Assembly (NCBI GenBank): GCA_902799875.1
Contig: CADCCH010000003.1
Location: 25,016 to 89,015, forward strand
Length of the DNA: 64,000 bases
DNA from: an uncultured Bacteroidales bacterium
GTDB taxonomy: Bacteria > Bacteroidota > Bacteroidia > Bacteroidales > Paludibacteraceae
Reading direction: 5' to 3'
A program made the translations under genes and the position numbers. Of this stretch, positions 1 to 10,100 are shown piece by piece (position 1 is the stretch's first letter; each line of letters opens with the position of its first letter). The notes below the pieces were generated by a model. That model searched no databases and was not told the DNA's origin. It worked only from the letters and a program-made list of their open reading frames with translations.

Positions 1-840
1 CTCCTCGTCTGTCTCGGGTTCGGGCTTTTCAAGAACCGGCTCGTTATCATTGGTCTCTTTTTCTGCATCCTCTATCCATGGTTTGGAGCGGAAGATAATC
101 TGGTCATTGGTATAGACGAAAACGAAGAACCGCAACCAATTTGGGGTAAAGAACCGCGTGGGTTCATCCGAAAAACAGAGATAGACATAGGATATACCCA
201 ACACCAACATCATCACGAGGTAACGAATGACCCATTTCTCATCCGTTTGCTCAGTCGAACTGAAGTTCTCTTCGCAATACTTACGATAGTAATACACATG
301 CCGAAACAACAAGGCTACCCATACTGCGGGAATGAGTGCCAAGAGCCAACGCAGATCCAAAGGAGTAAACACATCTATCCCCCCAATGATCACCACCGGC
401 ATCAAGCGAATCAGGGCATTCTTATAGGTCAACCATCCCGGACGCAAGAGCTCTAACGGATAGGCTAATAAGAGCCAGGCTATCAAATCTCCCACAACCA
501 TCTCCCAGCCTTCAAAACTAAAGGTTCCTTCTGCCGGATTCAGTTCGGCATTTACAAACATTCGGTAAATGGAACTTGCTATAATCAACACAGACAGCGT
601 ACCTGTGATCCATGCATAGACATATCGCGCCCGGATGCCTTCCGAATGAGTGAACATCGCCCATGTGTTAATCATAAGCACCGTGATAATAGCGACGTTT
701 TGCGCAGGATAAATAATCGAGCGAAAACAATCAATCGGGATCAGCGGCGCGAGCATATAACTCACGACCACACAAGCCAATAGAACCGAACCGAAAATAA
801 TCTCTCGGCTGTACTCAGAACAAATCTCGCGAAGACTCAT
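1..840 (-). CDS. Partial membrane protein, probable N-terminal half of a membrane-bound regulator (cut by window edge)
   Basis: An open frame runs from an ATG at 838-840 to the left edge without a stop (280 codons), so only the N-terminal part is present. It begins MSLREICSEYSREIIFGSVL and shows about seven hydrophobic segments up to roughly residue 240. An acidic, charged stretch rich in E, D and P follows (around KETNDNEPVLEKPEPETDEE). This layout, membrane segments then a charged linker, is common in Bacteroidota membrane-anchored AraC-type regulators and histidine kinases. The output domain lies outside the window, so this is inference. A good minus-strand promoter lies about 50 nt upstream. 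It could instead be an unrelated polytopic protein. Confidence 0.7.
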   Translation of the reverse strand, partial: MSLREICSEYSREIIFGSVLLACVVVSYMLAPLIPIDCFRSIIYPAQNVAIITVLMINTWAMFTHSEGIRARYVYAWITGTLSVLIIASSIYRMFVNAELNPAEGTFSFEGWEMVVGDLIAWLLLAYPLELLRPGWLTYKNALIRLMPVVIIGGIDVFTPLDLRWLLALIPAVWVALLFRHVYYYRKYCEENFSSTEQTDEKWVIRYLVMMLVLGISYVYLCFSDEPTRFFTPNWLRFFVFVYTNDQIIFRSKPWIEDAEKETNDNEPVLEKPEPETDEE

Positions 841-890
841 TTTACCCCCCCCCATACTCATAATTCGTTGCGTTTTTTTCAAAAGCGAGT

Positions 891-922
891 GCAAAGGTAC
901 AAAAATTTCCGCACTTATGCAA
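891..922 (-). promoter_or_regulatory. Bacteroidota-type promoter of the left-edge membrane protein
   Basis: On the minus strand, TTG (complement of 920-922) is followed by a 20-nt spacer and TACCTTTG (within 891-899). This matches the Bacteroidota -33/-7 form TTG-N20-TAnnTTTG seen at several other promoters here. It lies 51 nt upstream of the ATG at 840. Confidence 0.7.
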
Positions 923-976
923 GAGGGAGAAGTGGGTTTTTTACGTAAAGTAAAGAGATTTTTTACGCAGAGTCCA

Positions 977-1903
977 TTAGATGGAACCGATCGCCAGACA
1001 GACGAGTCCGGCGCAGATACCGGCCATACAGAGGATTTTATGGAGCGGATCCTGCTCTTTGAGGAAGATCAGGCCATAGGCAAAGCCTATCACTGCCCCA
1101 CCCCGACGGATGGTACTGACGACCGCGATGAGGGAGTCCGGATCGCGGAGGGCCAACATATAGACGTTGTCGGAGATGATCAAAAAGAGGGAGATCATCG
1201 CAATAGGAACAAGTGCGGAACGAGAGGAAAGAAAGGCGCCGGATGTTCTGGGATGACGATAGTTCTCCACCGCCCACACAACGAGCATCAGAATAGCCTG
1301 GTAGAAGGTATAATAGACCTGCACAGCATTGTGGTCATAGCGGCGCATAAGGTATTTGTCGTACAGACCGGAGCAGGCACCTAAAATAATCGTTAGAGCG
1401 AGGGCGATGTAGTAACGATTGAGACTAGGATCCCTAGGAGTCCTAGGTGTCCTAGGATGTCTAGTGAAAAAAGAAAAAATAAAGACCGTACCGATAGCGA
1501 GGGAGACACCGATCCACTGCCATGTGTTGAGGCGTTCACCGAAGATAAGCAGTGCACCTACGAGCGTCCACATCGGTCGGGTCGCCTGCATCGGACTGAC
1601 GACCGAGATAGGCAGGTGCTTGATGGAGATATAGCCGAAGACCCATGAACTGAGGACGATCATGGACTTGAGGAAAGTGAAGAAGTGGGCTTTCGGATCG
1701 AGCGTCGGGACATAGAAATGCGTACCAAGCATCATTTCCGGACAGAGCCTCGAGAGAATCAGTGGGATAGAAAGCACCAACGCCGATATACAAACGCTGA
1801 GCGTCAGGACATCAATCACGCGATTATCCCGTAGTGCGATCTTCTTGCTGATGTCATAAAAGCCCAGACAGACCGCCGATATGAAAGCCAAAAATGTCCA
1901 CAT
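977..1903 (-). CDS. EamA/DMT-family permease
   Basis: A polytopic protein of about 308 residues with roughly ten hydrophobic helices in two halves, typical of EamA (drug/metabolite transporter) permeases. The motif region PMQATRPMWTLVGALLIFGE near the end of the first half is characteristic. The frame can be extended to a TTG at 1948, but the promoter -7 box lies inside that extension, so the ATG at 1901-1903 (MWTFLAFISAVC) is the better start. The central hydrophilic loop between helices 5 and 6 contains an odd (x-P-R) repeat, HPRTPRTPRDPS, encoded by 9-bp CCTAGG units. Substrate unknown. It is divergent from the sugar kinase at 1992 and may serve the same pathway. Confidence 0.85.
   Translation of the reverse strand: MWTFLAFISAVCLGFYDISKKIALRDNRVIDVLTLSVCISALVLSIPLILSRLCPEMMLGTHFYVPTLDPKAHFFTFLKSMIVLSSWVFGYISIKHLPISVVSPMQATRPMWTLVGALLIFGERLNTWQWIGVSLAIGTVFIFSFFTRHPRTPRTPRDPSLNRYYIALALTIILGACSGLYDKYLMRRYDHNAVQVYYTFYQAILMLVVWAVENYRHPRTSGAFLSSRSALVPIAMISLFLIISDNVYMLALRDPDSLIAVVSTIRRGGAVIGFAYGLIFLKEQDPLHKILCMAGICAGLVCLAIGSI
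1424..1464 (-). repeat. In-frame 9-bp CCTAGG tandem repeat within the permease gene
   Basis: Five CTAG tetranucleotides fall in 41 bp, spaced as 9-bp units with a CCTAGG core. Read on the minus strand the units give HPR-TPR-TPR-DPS. The same unit recurs inside the unrelated Nif3 gene at 39325-39367. CTAG is normally scarce in bacterial DNA, so the cluster is unlikely to be chance. Confidence 0.75.
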
Positions 1904-1918
1904 AGTCAAAAACGGCTG

Positions 1919-1948
1919 CAAAATTACTACTTTTTTTGCACATGTCAA
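1919..1948 (-). promoter_or_regulatory. Promoter of the EamA permease gene
   Basis: On the minus strand TTG (1946-1948), a 19-nt spacer and TAATTTTG (1919-1926) form a Bacteroidota-type promoter. The expected transcription start is only a few nucleotides before the ATG at 1903, so the leader is very short. The box overlaps the promoter of the divergent kinase gene, so the two genes probably compete for polymerase. Confidence 0.65.
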
Positions 1949-1967
1949 AATTTTTTTGTACTTTTGC
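1936..1967 (+). promoter_or_regulatory. Promoter of the sugar kinase operon
   Basis: TTG at 1936-1938, a 20-nt spacer and TACTTTTG at 1959-1966, with the ATG at 1992. It is interleaved with the opposite-strand promoter of the permease. Confidence 0.7.
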
Positions 1968-1991
1968 AGTCACAATTTAATCATTTGAACC

Positions 1992-3074
1992 ATGAAAGAA
2001 GTTTTATCGCATTTTGCTATCTGGAATGACGTAGCGGAGCCGCAGCCCTTGCGGATCGGTTTTATCAACGATTCGTTTGTGGTACCCGCCAAGCGTGTGG
2101 GTGAGCCGTCGTACTGTCTGCAGCGTATCAACCACCGAATCTTCAAGGACGTGGAGGGACTGATGCGGAACATCGAGATCGTGACCTCGCACATACGTGA
2201 GAAACTGCTGATCGCGCGCGAGGAGGATATCGAACGGAAGGTGCTGCAGTTGATTCCGACCAAGGAAGGCAAGCTCTTTTATAAGACCCCCGCAGGCGAT
2301 TACTGGCGTCTATACGTGCTGGTGGAACCGGCTACGTCGCAGGAGAAAGTGACGCCTATGTCGGCCGAGTTGACCGGTGAGGCCTTCGGTCGTTTCCAGC
2401 GTCAGTTGGCGGATCTGCCGTTCAATGCGCTGTGCGAATCGATTCCTAATTTCCATAATATGGAGTTCCGGTTGCAGGAGTTAGATGAAGCGCTGGCAGC
2501 GGACAAGGCAGGACGGAAGGCGGCATGCACGGATATCATCGAATGGATCGACCGCCGTCGCGCGACGATGTGTCTGGCGGAGGTGCTGTTCCGCGAGGGC
2601 AAACTGAAGAAACATATCAACCACTGCGATACCAAGGTCAATAACGTACTGTTCGACGAAGCCGGCCGACCGATCTGTATCGTGGATCTGGATACGGTGA
2701 TGCCGGGATTCGTGCTGAGCGATTTCGGTGATTTCATGCGTACGGCGGCTAACACGGGTCTGGAGGACGATCCGAACCTGGACAATATCCATGTGGACCT
2801 CGAGATCTTTGAGGCCTATGCACGCGGGTATCTGAAGGAGGCAACTTTCCTGACCGACTTGGAGAAAGAGCTGCTGCCGTACGGATGCCGACTGCTGAGC
2901 TACATGCAGACCGTGCGGTTCTTTACGGACTATATCAACGGCGACACGTACTACAAGATTGCGTACCCAGAGCATAACCTGGTGCGCACGAAAGCGCAGT
3001 TGCGACTCGTTGAAGAACAAGAGCATGTTGAACCTCAAATGAAGCAGATCATCCATGACTTGTGCAGTAAATAA
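1992..3074 (+). CDS. NahK-like sugar 1-kinase (aminoglycoside phosphotransferase fold)
   Basis: A 360-residue cytoplasmic kinase of the APH/choline-kinase fold. The catalytic loop HCDTKVNN (about residues 211-218, catalytic Asp near 213) and the metal-binding DLDTVMPGFVLSDFGD segment are clear. This form, H-x-D-T-K-x-N-N with D-x-D, resembles N-acetylhexosamine 1-kinase (NahK/LnpB), which phosphorylates GalNAc or GlcNAc at C1 in host-glycan salvage. It overlaps the next gene by 20 nt, so the two are co-transcribed. Its position beside a locus with amino-galactose genes supports a GalNAc/GlcNAc kinase, but substrate specificity cannot be read from sequence; another hexose or homoserine-type kinase role is possible. 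Confidence 0.8.
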   Translation: MKEVLSHFAIWNDVAEPQPLRIGFINDSFVVPAKRVGEPSYCLQRINHRIFKDVEGLMRNIEIVTSHIREKLLIAREEDIERKVLQLIPTKEGKLFYKTPAGDYWRLYVLVEPATSQEKVTPMSAELTGEAFGRFQRQLADLPFNALCESIPNFHNMEFRLQELDEALAADKAGRKAACTDIIEWIDRRRATMCLAEVLFREGKLKKHINHCDTKVNNVLFDEAGRPICIVDLDTVMPGFVLSDFGDFMRTAANTGLEDDPNLDNIHVDLEIFEAYARGYLKEATFLTDLEKELLPYGCRLLSYMQTVRFFTDYINGDTYYKIAYPEHNLVRTKAQLRLVEEQEHVEPQMKQIIHDLCSK

Positions 3075-3624
3075 TGTCAACTGGCCGGAGGGATGGCCGG
3101 AGAAGCCGGAAGTGACGGTAGAGGTGAGCAACGACCATGAGGCGATTGTGCTGAAATGGCATGTACGCGGTGCACAGTTACGCGCCGTGACAACCGAGGA
3201 CCAGGGACCGGTGTGGGAAGACTCGTGCGTGGAGTTCTTCTGTCAGGTACCGGGTGAGGAACATTATTGCAATTTTGAGTGCAACTGCATCGGGGCGATG
3301 GTTGGTTCGCGACGCAAGGGAAGAGCAGAAGAGGTAGTGCCGTTTTCGCCCGATGAAATGGGAAGAATCTCACGTACATGTGATTTCCCGAGAGAGGCTT
3401 TTGCCGAGAAAGACGGTGAGTTCACATGGACCGTGGAAGAGCGGATTCCGTTGGACCTCATTTTCCGGGAGAAGAAGCCCGTCTTCCCACAGGTACTGAA
3501 GGCGAACTTCTACAAATGCGCCGATAAAACCAAACGGCCGCACTTCTTGAGTTGGCGACCGATTGATTTACCGAAACCGGACTTTCATTGTCCGCAGTTC
3601 TTCGGGGAGATTACTCTGCTATAG
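3055..3624 (+). CDS. CBM9-like (carbohydrate-binding family 9-like) protein
   Basis: A 189-residue protein resembling the carbohydrate-binding family 9-like group. Typical traits are WEDSCVEFFCQ, YCNFECNCIGAM and the closing KPDFHCPQFFGEI segment. No signal peptide is visible, so it is probably cytoplasmic. The start codon lies inside the upstream kinase gene (20-nt overlap), suggesting translational coupling. The stop region overlaps the end of the convergent gene at 3611 by 14 nt. The role is unknown; it may bind the sugar handled by the kinase. Confidence 0.75.
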   Translation: MTCAVNNVNWPEGWPEKPEVTVEVSNDHEAIVLKWHVRGAQLRAVTTEDQGPVWEDSCVEFFCQVPGEEHYCNFECNCIGAMVGSRRKGRAEEVVPFSPDEMGRISRTCDFPREAFAEKDGEFTWTVEERIPLDLIFREKKPVFPQVLKANFYKCADKTKRPHFLSWRPIDLPKPDFHCPQFFGEITLL

Positions 3625-6600
3625 CGCCGAGCGCCGTATAGGTCTTGTTACCGCGCTGAATGAACAGTTGCCCGTTTCGCAGGAACTTCTGCGGAGCGGG
3701 TATATTCGTTAGAGGGGACACGAGTCCTTCGGACATGTCGTCAGAGCGCCATTGGGCCGAGGGAGCGGATGCCGACCAGTTACCACGGTCATCGGCAGCA
3801 AAAGCGGCATAGTAATAGAGTTTGCCAACGACAGCCGAAGCATCCGTACAGCTCTCATCCGTGCCACGGTATATCTCGATACCATCGTCAGGCGAAGCGG
3901 GAAAAGCATCATCCTTGCGCACGATCACCGTTTGGGCATAATCCGGCGCCGGAAGGATCTCACCGGTGAGGCGAATATCATCGAGCCAGAAAGAACCTGT
4001 GACAGGATTACCGGTAGAGACACCGAAGGAGATACGTACCAAACCTTCGCATTGGTTATGGTCATCGATGTTAGTGTACCATGAAAATGCTTGGAGGGTA
4101 CGCAGATCGAGGGTGATCTCCTGCCAATCGGCATGGGAGAGGTTGATGCTCTCGGTGTACCACCAGTCCTCATGATTGGCGGACATGTTCTTCGCCACGA
4201 TACGGAGGTCGGTGGACGAACCGTTGCCCTTGAGACGGAAGGTCAGGAAGGGGGTGAGGTGCATGTCGGAGGGTTCCGCAAAGACATACTCTGCAGCAGC
4301 GGTTGCCCATGCTTGGGTAAGGGAATAATCGCATTGGAGCGCACCGTCAGCCAGGCTGAGGTACATGACTGCCCCTTCTTCTATATCCCGGATAACCGGT
4401 GCGATTTCGGTACTGAAATCCGTCAGCAGTTCGTCCAACTGCACGAGATGTGTGGGATTGAGCCAGGAGAGGCAGTAATGACCGTTCTGCACCGTTCCGC
4501 TGAGGGCGGTAGGAGCCGGCGGAGGGGTAGTATCCTCGAGCAGGTTAACCGCCGGTCGGTTCGCACTCATATAGGACTGTCCGCCGGACGTAACGACCGC
4601 ATAGAGGTAGTACTTGCCCTTCGGCATGACCGCACGCGTATGCCACATAAATTTCTCGGTGAAACCGGGCAAATTCGTTACTATAGGTGTCAACGTTGCG
4701 ACGTCGGTAGCATCGGGAGTCTGACCGCAATAGAGGGAGACGGTCGCGTCACCGACGGGGTCAAAAGTGAACCAACGCAACAGGATCGAGTCCTCGGCGT
4801 TGACTTCGGTAGCAGGTACGGTGAAGTTCACCGCCGGTGTGATGAGCTCGTTGTCGTGGAGGAAGGTATAGGTGTAGAAGACGTTGCCGACCGAGTCGTA
4901 TGCCGTGAGGGCGATGGAGGACGCGTCTGCCGCCATATCGAGGGTCGAGAAACAGGATACACGTCGGTAGAACATCGAGTAGCGGTAGTCCTGCAGTTGT
5001 TTCTGCTGGTCGTAATTCGCATCTCGTCCGCAACCCGGGCGTACGTAATGGACGCCGTCTTTATAGAGGTGCTCGAAGGAGTGGTCATCGCCGGAGAGGG
5101 AGAGTATGCGTTTGCCGAGCGCCGCATATTTCTCGAGCAGCGCACCCATCTGACGCGGGTCATCTGCCCACTGACCGTGGTAACCGGTAGTATGGATACC
5201 GACGTGGTGACAAACGATGATCCACGGGCGCGTACACGCGTTTAATATAGAGTCCGCCCATTCGTACTGACGGCTACCCGGCAGGAACAGAGGAGAGGAC
5301 TCATCGCCGTTGAGGTTGAGCATGACGACATCCGCATTGCCATATACGAAATGGAAATAGGCCTCGTTACGCGGGTCAATCGTATCGCCTTCGCACGCAC
5401 CCTCATGGGGGAACTGGTGGAAATAATCATAGTAGGACGACCAGCGGTACCCACGCGGATCACCGGTCTCATGATTGCCCACGGAGGACATGAGCGGCAC
5501 TTGGCTCAAGAATTGCGCACCGGGGGTAAAGAAATAGTTATTCCAGTTACGGTCATTGCCCTTGGACGAAACGAAATCTCCGTTCATGAGCGAGATATCG
5601 CAATCGAGATTGCAGATGAAATCCTGCATGTTCGACCAGTTCTTGCAGGCATTGCCGTGGATGTCGCTGATGGAGAAGATACGGAAGGCTTGGCCTTGCT
5701 CCGGAGCGGTCTTGGTGCTACAAACCTTATCAAACCGACGGATATCGCTGGCTCCAACCGTGAAGTAATAACGGGTGTTGGGTTGCAGGTCCGTAAGGGT
5801 GACGACATGCATATAGCCTTCGTCGGGCACTTCCCATCCGTCGGAAGAGAGGATGGATTGGTTGAGGTTCGCCGGATCGGTACCGTAGTAAATGACGGCA
5901 TCGGTCGGCGCCGTCTCGTCCGACATCTGCCAAAGGATCTTGACGGAGGTAGTGGTCGGCGCCATGGAGTACGGTTGTTTGTAGGGCACGTACGGTTCGT
6001 CAGACTTATCGTATTCCTCGGTCGTAACACCCCACCGCGGATCGCCGAGCGTGCTGTTGTCCGTTCCGACATCGATAGCCGGACTATTGGCATAGAGTTG
6101 GAAGTTATTGCTCGCCGGGGCTACAAAATACGGATTGCGTGCCGAACAATTGGCTTGCGAAGCACCGGAACCTACTTTTACGGGCGCGTTATAGCCGATA
6201 CAGTTATGTACGTACGAGTTAGAGCCATAGACGGCAAAACTGTTGGTATCATCCCGCTCCTCTGGATTCATGAAGATACAGTTGGTGATATGCGTGTTGT
6301 CGATATTCGCCGGATAGACCCCGCGTTTGTCGGTGCAGTTGTAGAAAGTACAATGGTCGATGACCACCGGTCCTTCCAGCGCCGCAACGTCACTACCCGG
6401 ATAAACGTAAATGAACCGTCCGGCACCGTTTGCACCGCCATCGAAAGTACTGTTGGTGATGGTGACGTTCTTGACGTGTGTGAGTGCGTTATCAATATAG
6501 ATCGCGCGATAGCTGTTAGCCTCATCGGTACCCATGCGGAAGACACAATTGTGTACGCTGAAGTCGATCGGCTCCGTAGCATTCACCTGAATCAGGTGAT

Positions 6601-6892
6601 AGGAACAATTAAACTCCACACCCTCGAGCGCAAAGTCTGCATTGACCTCGATCCGTTTGGAGATGTTTACCATCGGATACGTTCCTTCTTCCGCTTTGAT
6701 GGTCAGCGGCACCGATGTGGTGATGGTGGAGGTCTCATTGTACTCACCGGTAGTTAGTACCAGTACATCGCCGGCTGCAGCATTGGTAACAGCGGTTCGG
6801 AGGGTTCCTGTACCCGGTGCTACATTGATGGTCGCGGCATGCATAACTGCGCAACAAAGTGCGCCACAAAGAAATAACGATATGCGTTTCAT
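3611..6892 (-). CDS. Large secreted beta-helix / metallophosphoesterase protein with NGQL C-terminal tail
   Basis: About 1,093 residues. The start is the ATG at 6890-6892, giving signal peptide MKRISLFLCGALCCAVMHA; the frame extends to a TTG at 6901. Domain order: right-handed beta-helix of DUF4957 type (about 20-290), fibronectin-III/purple-acid-phosphatase-like segment (about 305-395), then a calcineurin-like metallophosphoesterase (about 405-640). The latter has the metal motifs SISDIHGN, NGDFVS, GNHETGD, CHHVGIH and SGDDHSFEH. A further beta-sandwich and a jelly-roll-like region (FWLDDIRLTG) follow, then the tail RNGQLFIQRGNKTYTALGA. It is probably surface-exposed or secreted. Substrate unknown; a phosphodiester or phosphomonoester on a glycan is a reasonable guess. 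It is the last gene of operon A. Confidence 0.85.
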   Translation of the reverse strand: MKRISLFLCGALCCAVMHAATINVAPGTGTLRTAVTNAAAGDVLVLTTGEYNETSTITTSVPLTIKAEEGTYPMVNISKRIEVNADFALEGVEFNCSYHLIQVNATEPIDFSVHNCVFRMGTDEANSYRAIYIDNALTHVKNVTITNSTFDGGANGAGRFIYVYPGSDVAALEGPVVIDHCTFYNCTDKRGVYPANIDNTHITNCIFMNPEERDDTNSFAVYGSNSYVHNCIGYNAPVKVGSGASQANCSARNPYFVAPASNNFQLYANSPAIDVGTDNSTLGDPRWGVTTEEYDKSDEPYVPYKQPYSMAPTTTSVKILWQMSDETAPTDAVIYYGTDPANLNQSILSSDGWEVPDEGYMHVVTLTDLQPNTRYYFTVGASDIRRFDKVCSTKTAPEQGQAFRIFSISDIHGNACKNWSNMQDFICNLDCDISLMNGDFVSSKGNDRNWNNYFFTPGAQFLSQVPLMSSVGNHETGDPRGYRWSSYYDYFHQFPHEGACEGDTIDPRNEAYFHFVYGNADVVMLNLNGDESSPLFLPGSRQYEWADSILNACTRPWIIVCHHVGIHTTGYHGQWADDPRQMGALLEKYAALGKRILSLSGDDHSFEHLYKDGVHYVRPGCGRDANYDQQKQLQDYRYSMFYRRVSCFSTLDMAADASSIALTAYDSVGNVFYTYTFLHDNELITPAVNFTVPATEVNAEDSILLRWFTFDPVGDATVSLYCGQTPDATDVATLTPIVTNLPGFTEKFMWHTRAVMPKGKYYLYAVVTSGGQSYMSANRPAVNLLEDTTPPPAPTALSGTVQNGHYCLSWLNPTHLVQLDELLTDFSTEIAPVIRDIEEGAVMYLSLADGALQCDYSLTQAWATAAAEYVFAEPSDMHLTPFLTFRLKGNGSSTDLRIVAKNMSANHEDWWYTESINLSHADWQEITLDLRTLQAFSWYTNIDDHNQCEGLVRISFGVSTGNPVTGSFWLDDIRLTGEILPAPDYAQTVIVRKDDAFPASPDDGIEIYRGTDESCTDASAVVGKLYYYAAFAADDRGNWSASAPSAQWRSDDMSEGLVSPLTNIPAPQKFLRNGQLFIQRGNKTYTALGAIAE

Positions 6893-6920
6893 AGGATACA
6901 ATTTAAGTAAATAAACAAGG

Positions 6921-6945
6921 ATGGCGAGCCACGCGGACTCGCCAT
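6921..6945 (-). repeat. Intergenic hairpin between operon A genes
   Basis: A perfect 8-bp inverted repeat (ATGGCGAG / CTCGCCAT, 9-nt loop) sits just after the small Gly-rich gene and before the 6892 gene. On the minus strand it is followed by a weak T-rich run (CCTTGTTTATTT). It may be an attenuator or an mRNA 3'-end stabiliser rather than a full terminator, because the downstream gene has no promoter of its own that I can see. Confidence 0.55.
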
Positions 6946-6954
6946 TCCTGTTAA

Positions 6955-7110
6955 TTACATCGGATCCGGCTCGATACCTGAGTATTCAGTACCACCGCCA
7001 AGGGTGCCACCACCGACATTCGTACCGCCTGCACCTGCACTGGCATCACAAATAGAACCAGCGTGGAATGCAATACTTTCTGTAGTTGGAATAATATAAT
7101 TACGTTTCAT
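6955..7110 (-). CDS. Small Gly-rich protein (51 aa) with YIIPxT N-terminus
   Basis: ATG at 7108-7110, TAA at 6955-6957, 51 residues. It begins MKRNYIIPTTESIAFHAGSI, followed by CDAS, then a Gly-rich stretch (GAGGTNVGGGTLGGGTEY) and an acidic, proline-containing end (IEPDPM). No signal peptide and no membrane segment are visible. A second protein of the same plan lies at 10547-10693, in the same position after a giant secreted gene. Very similar short proteins starting MKKxYIxP are, to my knowledge, common and unassigned in Bacteroidales. Function unknown; a peptide precursor with leader and core is one possibility. Confidence 0.7.
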   Translation of the reverse strand: MKRNYIIPTTESIAFHAGSICDASAGAGGTNVGGGTLGGGTEYSGIEPDPM

Positions 7111-7131
7111 AATGATAAATATTTTACTGGT

Positions 7132-10100
7132 TTATTGGAGTTTAATACCCATTACGTTGTACTTCACGCCATTCTTGATAATAACAAGTTGACCGTTCTC
7201 GATAGCCTTAACCGAACCGTTAGCTTCCACGCGGTTGATGCCGGTCGTAATAGCCGGAGCTTCCTCGATACGGATACGTTGGATAGCCTGAGCAGCACCC
7301 GGAACGTTTACGTGGAAGTAAGCACGCATACCCTTGATCGGAGTAGCCGTTTGTCTGAAGAACAGTTCGTTGTCCTGCATTAAGAAGAGGTTCTGATCAC
7401 CTGCCGGTACTTCGCTCTTGATGAAGTTACCGATGAAGTTAGCTGCGTCACCGGCAGTAACATCCGGTTGATTTCCATTCAGAACAATTTGTACATCCAT
7501 GAATTGCGGATTAACGACATCTGCAACAGGCTTAATCAAGAACGGGGTTCCTTGATAGATACTACTTGTAGCAGCAAAGATAAGGTCAAGCTCGTTACCA
7601 TTAAGAGTTGCGCTGTTCATGTACAAAAGTTCAACACCCTCACCAAATGCTGCAACCAATTTGTCAGAAGAAACAGCGAACGGCAAGCAAATGGTGTTGT
7701 ACATGCCACCTTTGAAGGTACGGTTAAGTTCTACATTAATAGCATCTCCACCAACGTATGCGTTCCAGTTATCATCGTTCTCTGCCATTTCGTCAATAGT
7801 AACGAACGTCGGAGGCACAACTGCTGTAAAGGTAATGCCATGGAGCGCACCACCAGAGTATTGTTGTCTATTGATGAGTTTAATGGTATAATTACCTGCT
7901 GCCGGAATATTGAGGTGGTCCTCCAATTCAATGTTTCCACCATCCCATTTCGTGGCATCTGCTTCTATTGCAGTACCGAGGAGCGTTTCTCCATCATACA
8001 ACTCTACCGTGAACATATGCCCGGAATGAGCAATATTGAGTGTTACAGAAAGCTCGCAAGCAGCGTCAGCGTGGATATTCCACAACGCATATTCGGTAAG
8101 GTTGTAGCCATTGTCGTTGTATTGGATATCTCCATTCTCATCATGATACATTTTCAGCGTACCACCGTCTTCTTTGAGAAGCATTGCGTCAACGCCAAGG
8201 ATTTGTCCCGGTACGTTAGCAACCTCACCACCTGCATATGCCAACTCAATGCTGTGCAGAATAGCACTAGACCATTGTTTTTGATTGGTCAGTTTTACGA
8301 TGTAGTTACCGATAGCAGGGATATTGATAGCCGGCAAAGCGATTGCGCCTGTAGTACTGGTTGAAGCCGGTTCTACTGTAGAAACAATAGGAGATTCATT
8401 CAAATCGGAATACAATTCAACCAAGAACTGGTGTCCGCTTGGATTACCTTGGCTCGGAGCAACTACATTCAGCTTAACATCCATTCTGCCGTACTTGGTT
8501 GCATTGATGTTCCAATAAACATACTCGTCCAGAGGATTGCCGTTGTCACCATATTTCAGGTCGCCATTCTCCAATTTGGATACTTTCAAGTGACCAGCAT
8601 CTACAAGAACTGCCTCTTCACCAATAAGCGCATTTGCCGGAACGGTAATGGTTTCACCACCAAGGTATTCGAACTTAATGCTGTGTAGAATAGCACTTGA
8701 CCATTGTTTTTTGTTGGTCAGTTTTACGATATAGTTGCCTACAGCCGGAATATTGATAGAGTTAGGAAGTACCTTTGCGCCGGTTCCACTGGTTGCAGCT
8801 GCTTCTGCGGAAGAAGAAATCGGCTCTGCATTCAAATCAGAATACAATTCAACCAAGAACTCATGACTGCTTGGATCGCCTTCGCTCGGAGCAACTACGT
8901 TCAGCGTCACTTTCATGTTGCCGCGTTTGGTAGCATTGATGTTCCAATAAACATACTCGTCCAGAGGATTGCCGTTGTCACCATATTTCAGGTCGCCATT
9001 AGCGAGTTTGGACACTTTCAGATGACCTGCATTTACAAGCACGGCCTCAGTACCTACAAGTTCTTCCGCAGGAACGGTAACAACTGCACCACCTACGTAA
9101 GCGAAGGTGACACCATCAATCTTAGCGGAAGACCAGCCTTGGAGGTTATATAATTTAACGGTGTAATTGCCTGCGGCAGGGAGAACAATTTGATCCGGCA
9201 AAGCGATGTTACCTGCGTCAGATTTTGAACTGGGTTCAGCTGTCTCTGCTATACTGTTGCCCTCTGCATCCAGTACCTCTACTTTGAACTTATGTCCGGT
9301 AGTAGTTGCTGCATTCATATTCAGCGTAGCCGCAAGAACGCAAGCGCGTGTAGCATTGATTTTCCAAGTAGCCACGCCGCACTCCGATTTGTCATTGTAA
9401 TAGAGATACTCGTTTACATCATCATACCAGAGGTTGCCTGCAATTTGTGCTTTTGCGCCTACGAATTGGTACGGAGAAGCAAAATCGGTAGAAGGCAGAA
9501 CCTCTGCACTGTACCAACGCGGATCACCGAGATCCGAACCATCGGTAGCAGCGCCACGTGCCGGAGAAAGTTCCATCGTTACCCAGTTGCCTGCGAAAGA
9601 GAAATCGCCATTAGCTGCATCCGTGAAGAGCGGATTACCAATGTTACAATTAGTTTTAACAACATCACTTTGCATACCATAACCGCTGTCAGCAGTGTAG
9701 TTATATACAAGGTTGTTGTTTGCTGCAACTTTGTCGCGAATTGTTCTAATGCTGCTGGCTGCACTTTCGGAGAAAGCGAAGATACAGTTAGAAACAACAG
9801 CTCCAGATGCTAATTTGACTTGACCAACCGCTGCGTAACCCGTACTCATTGCCTGAACATTGTAGAATGTACAATGATCTACGCTAAAAGAACCGGAGGT
9901 AGCGCGGCTATCAATAACGCCTGCTGAGAAATTTGCAGAGGTAGCGATATTTGCAAAAGTAGAGTTGGTTATGCTCAAATCGTTGTAACCGGTGTTCTCG
10001 ACGAAAACAACACTCTTCATGCAATCATGGAAATAGCAATTGTCAATCGTGATAGCATCTAATCTTCTTGAAGATGTAGCCTCAATCATGGCTTTTTCTT

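Noticed and set aside
4091..5245. Long open frame of 384 codons on the plus strand within the phosphoesterase gene
   Set aside because: It is antisense to a gene with clear metal-binding motifs and a signal peptide. The translation (rich in V, G, R, E) has no recognisable fold and no promoter.
5351..6757. Open frame of 468 codons on the plus strand
   Set aside because: Antisense to the same gene; the composition is that of a complementary-frame shadow.
7468..8364. Plus-strand frame of 298 codons
   Set aside because: Antisense to the beta-helix gene 7132-10500; no family features seen.
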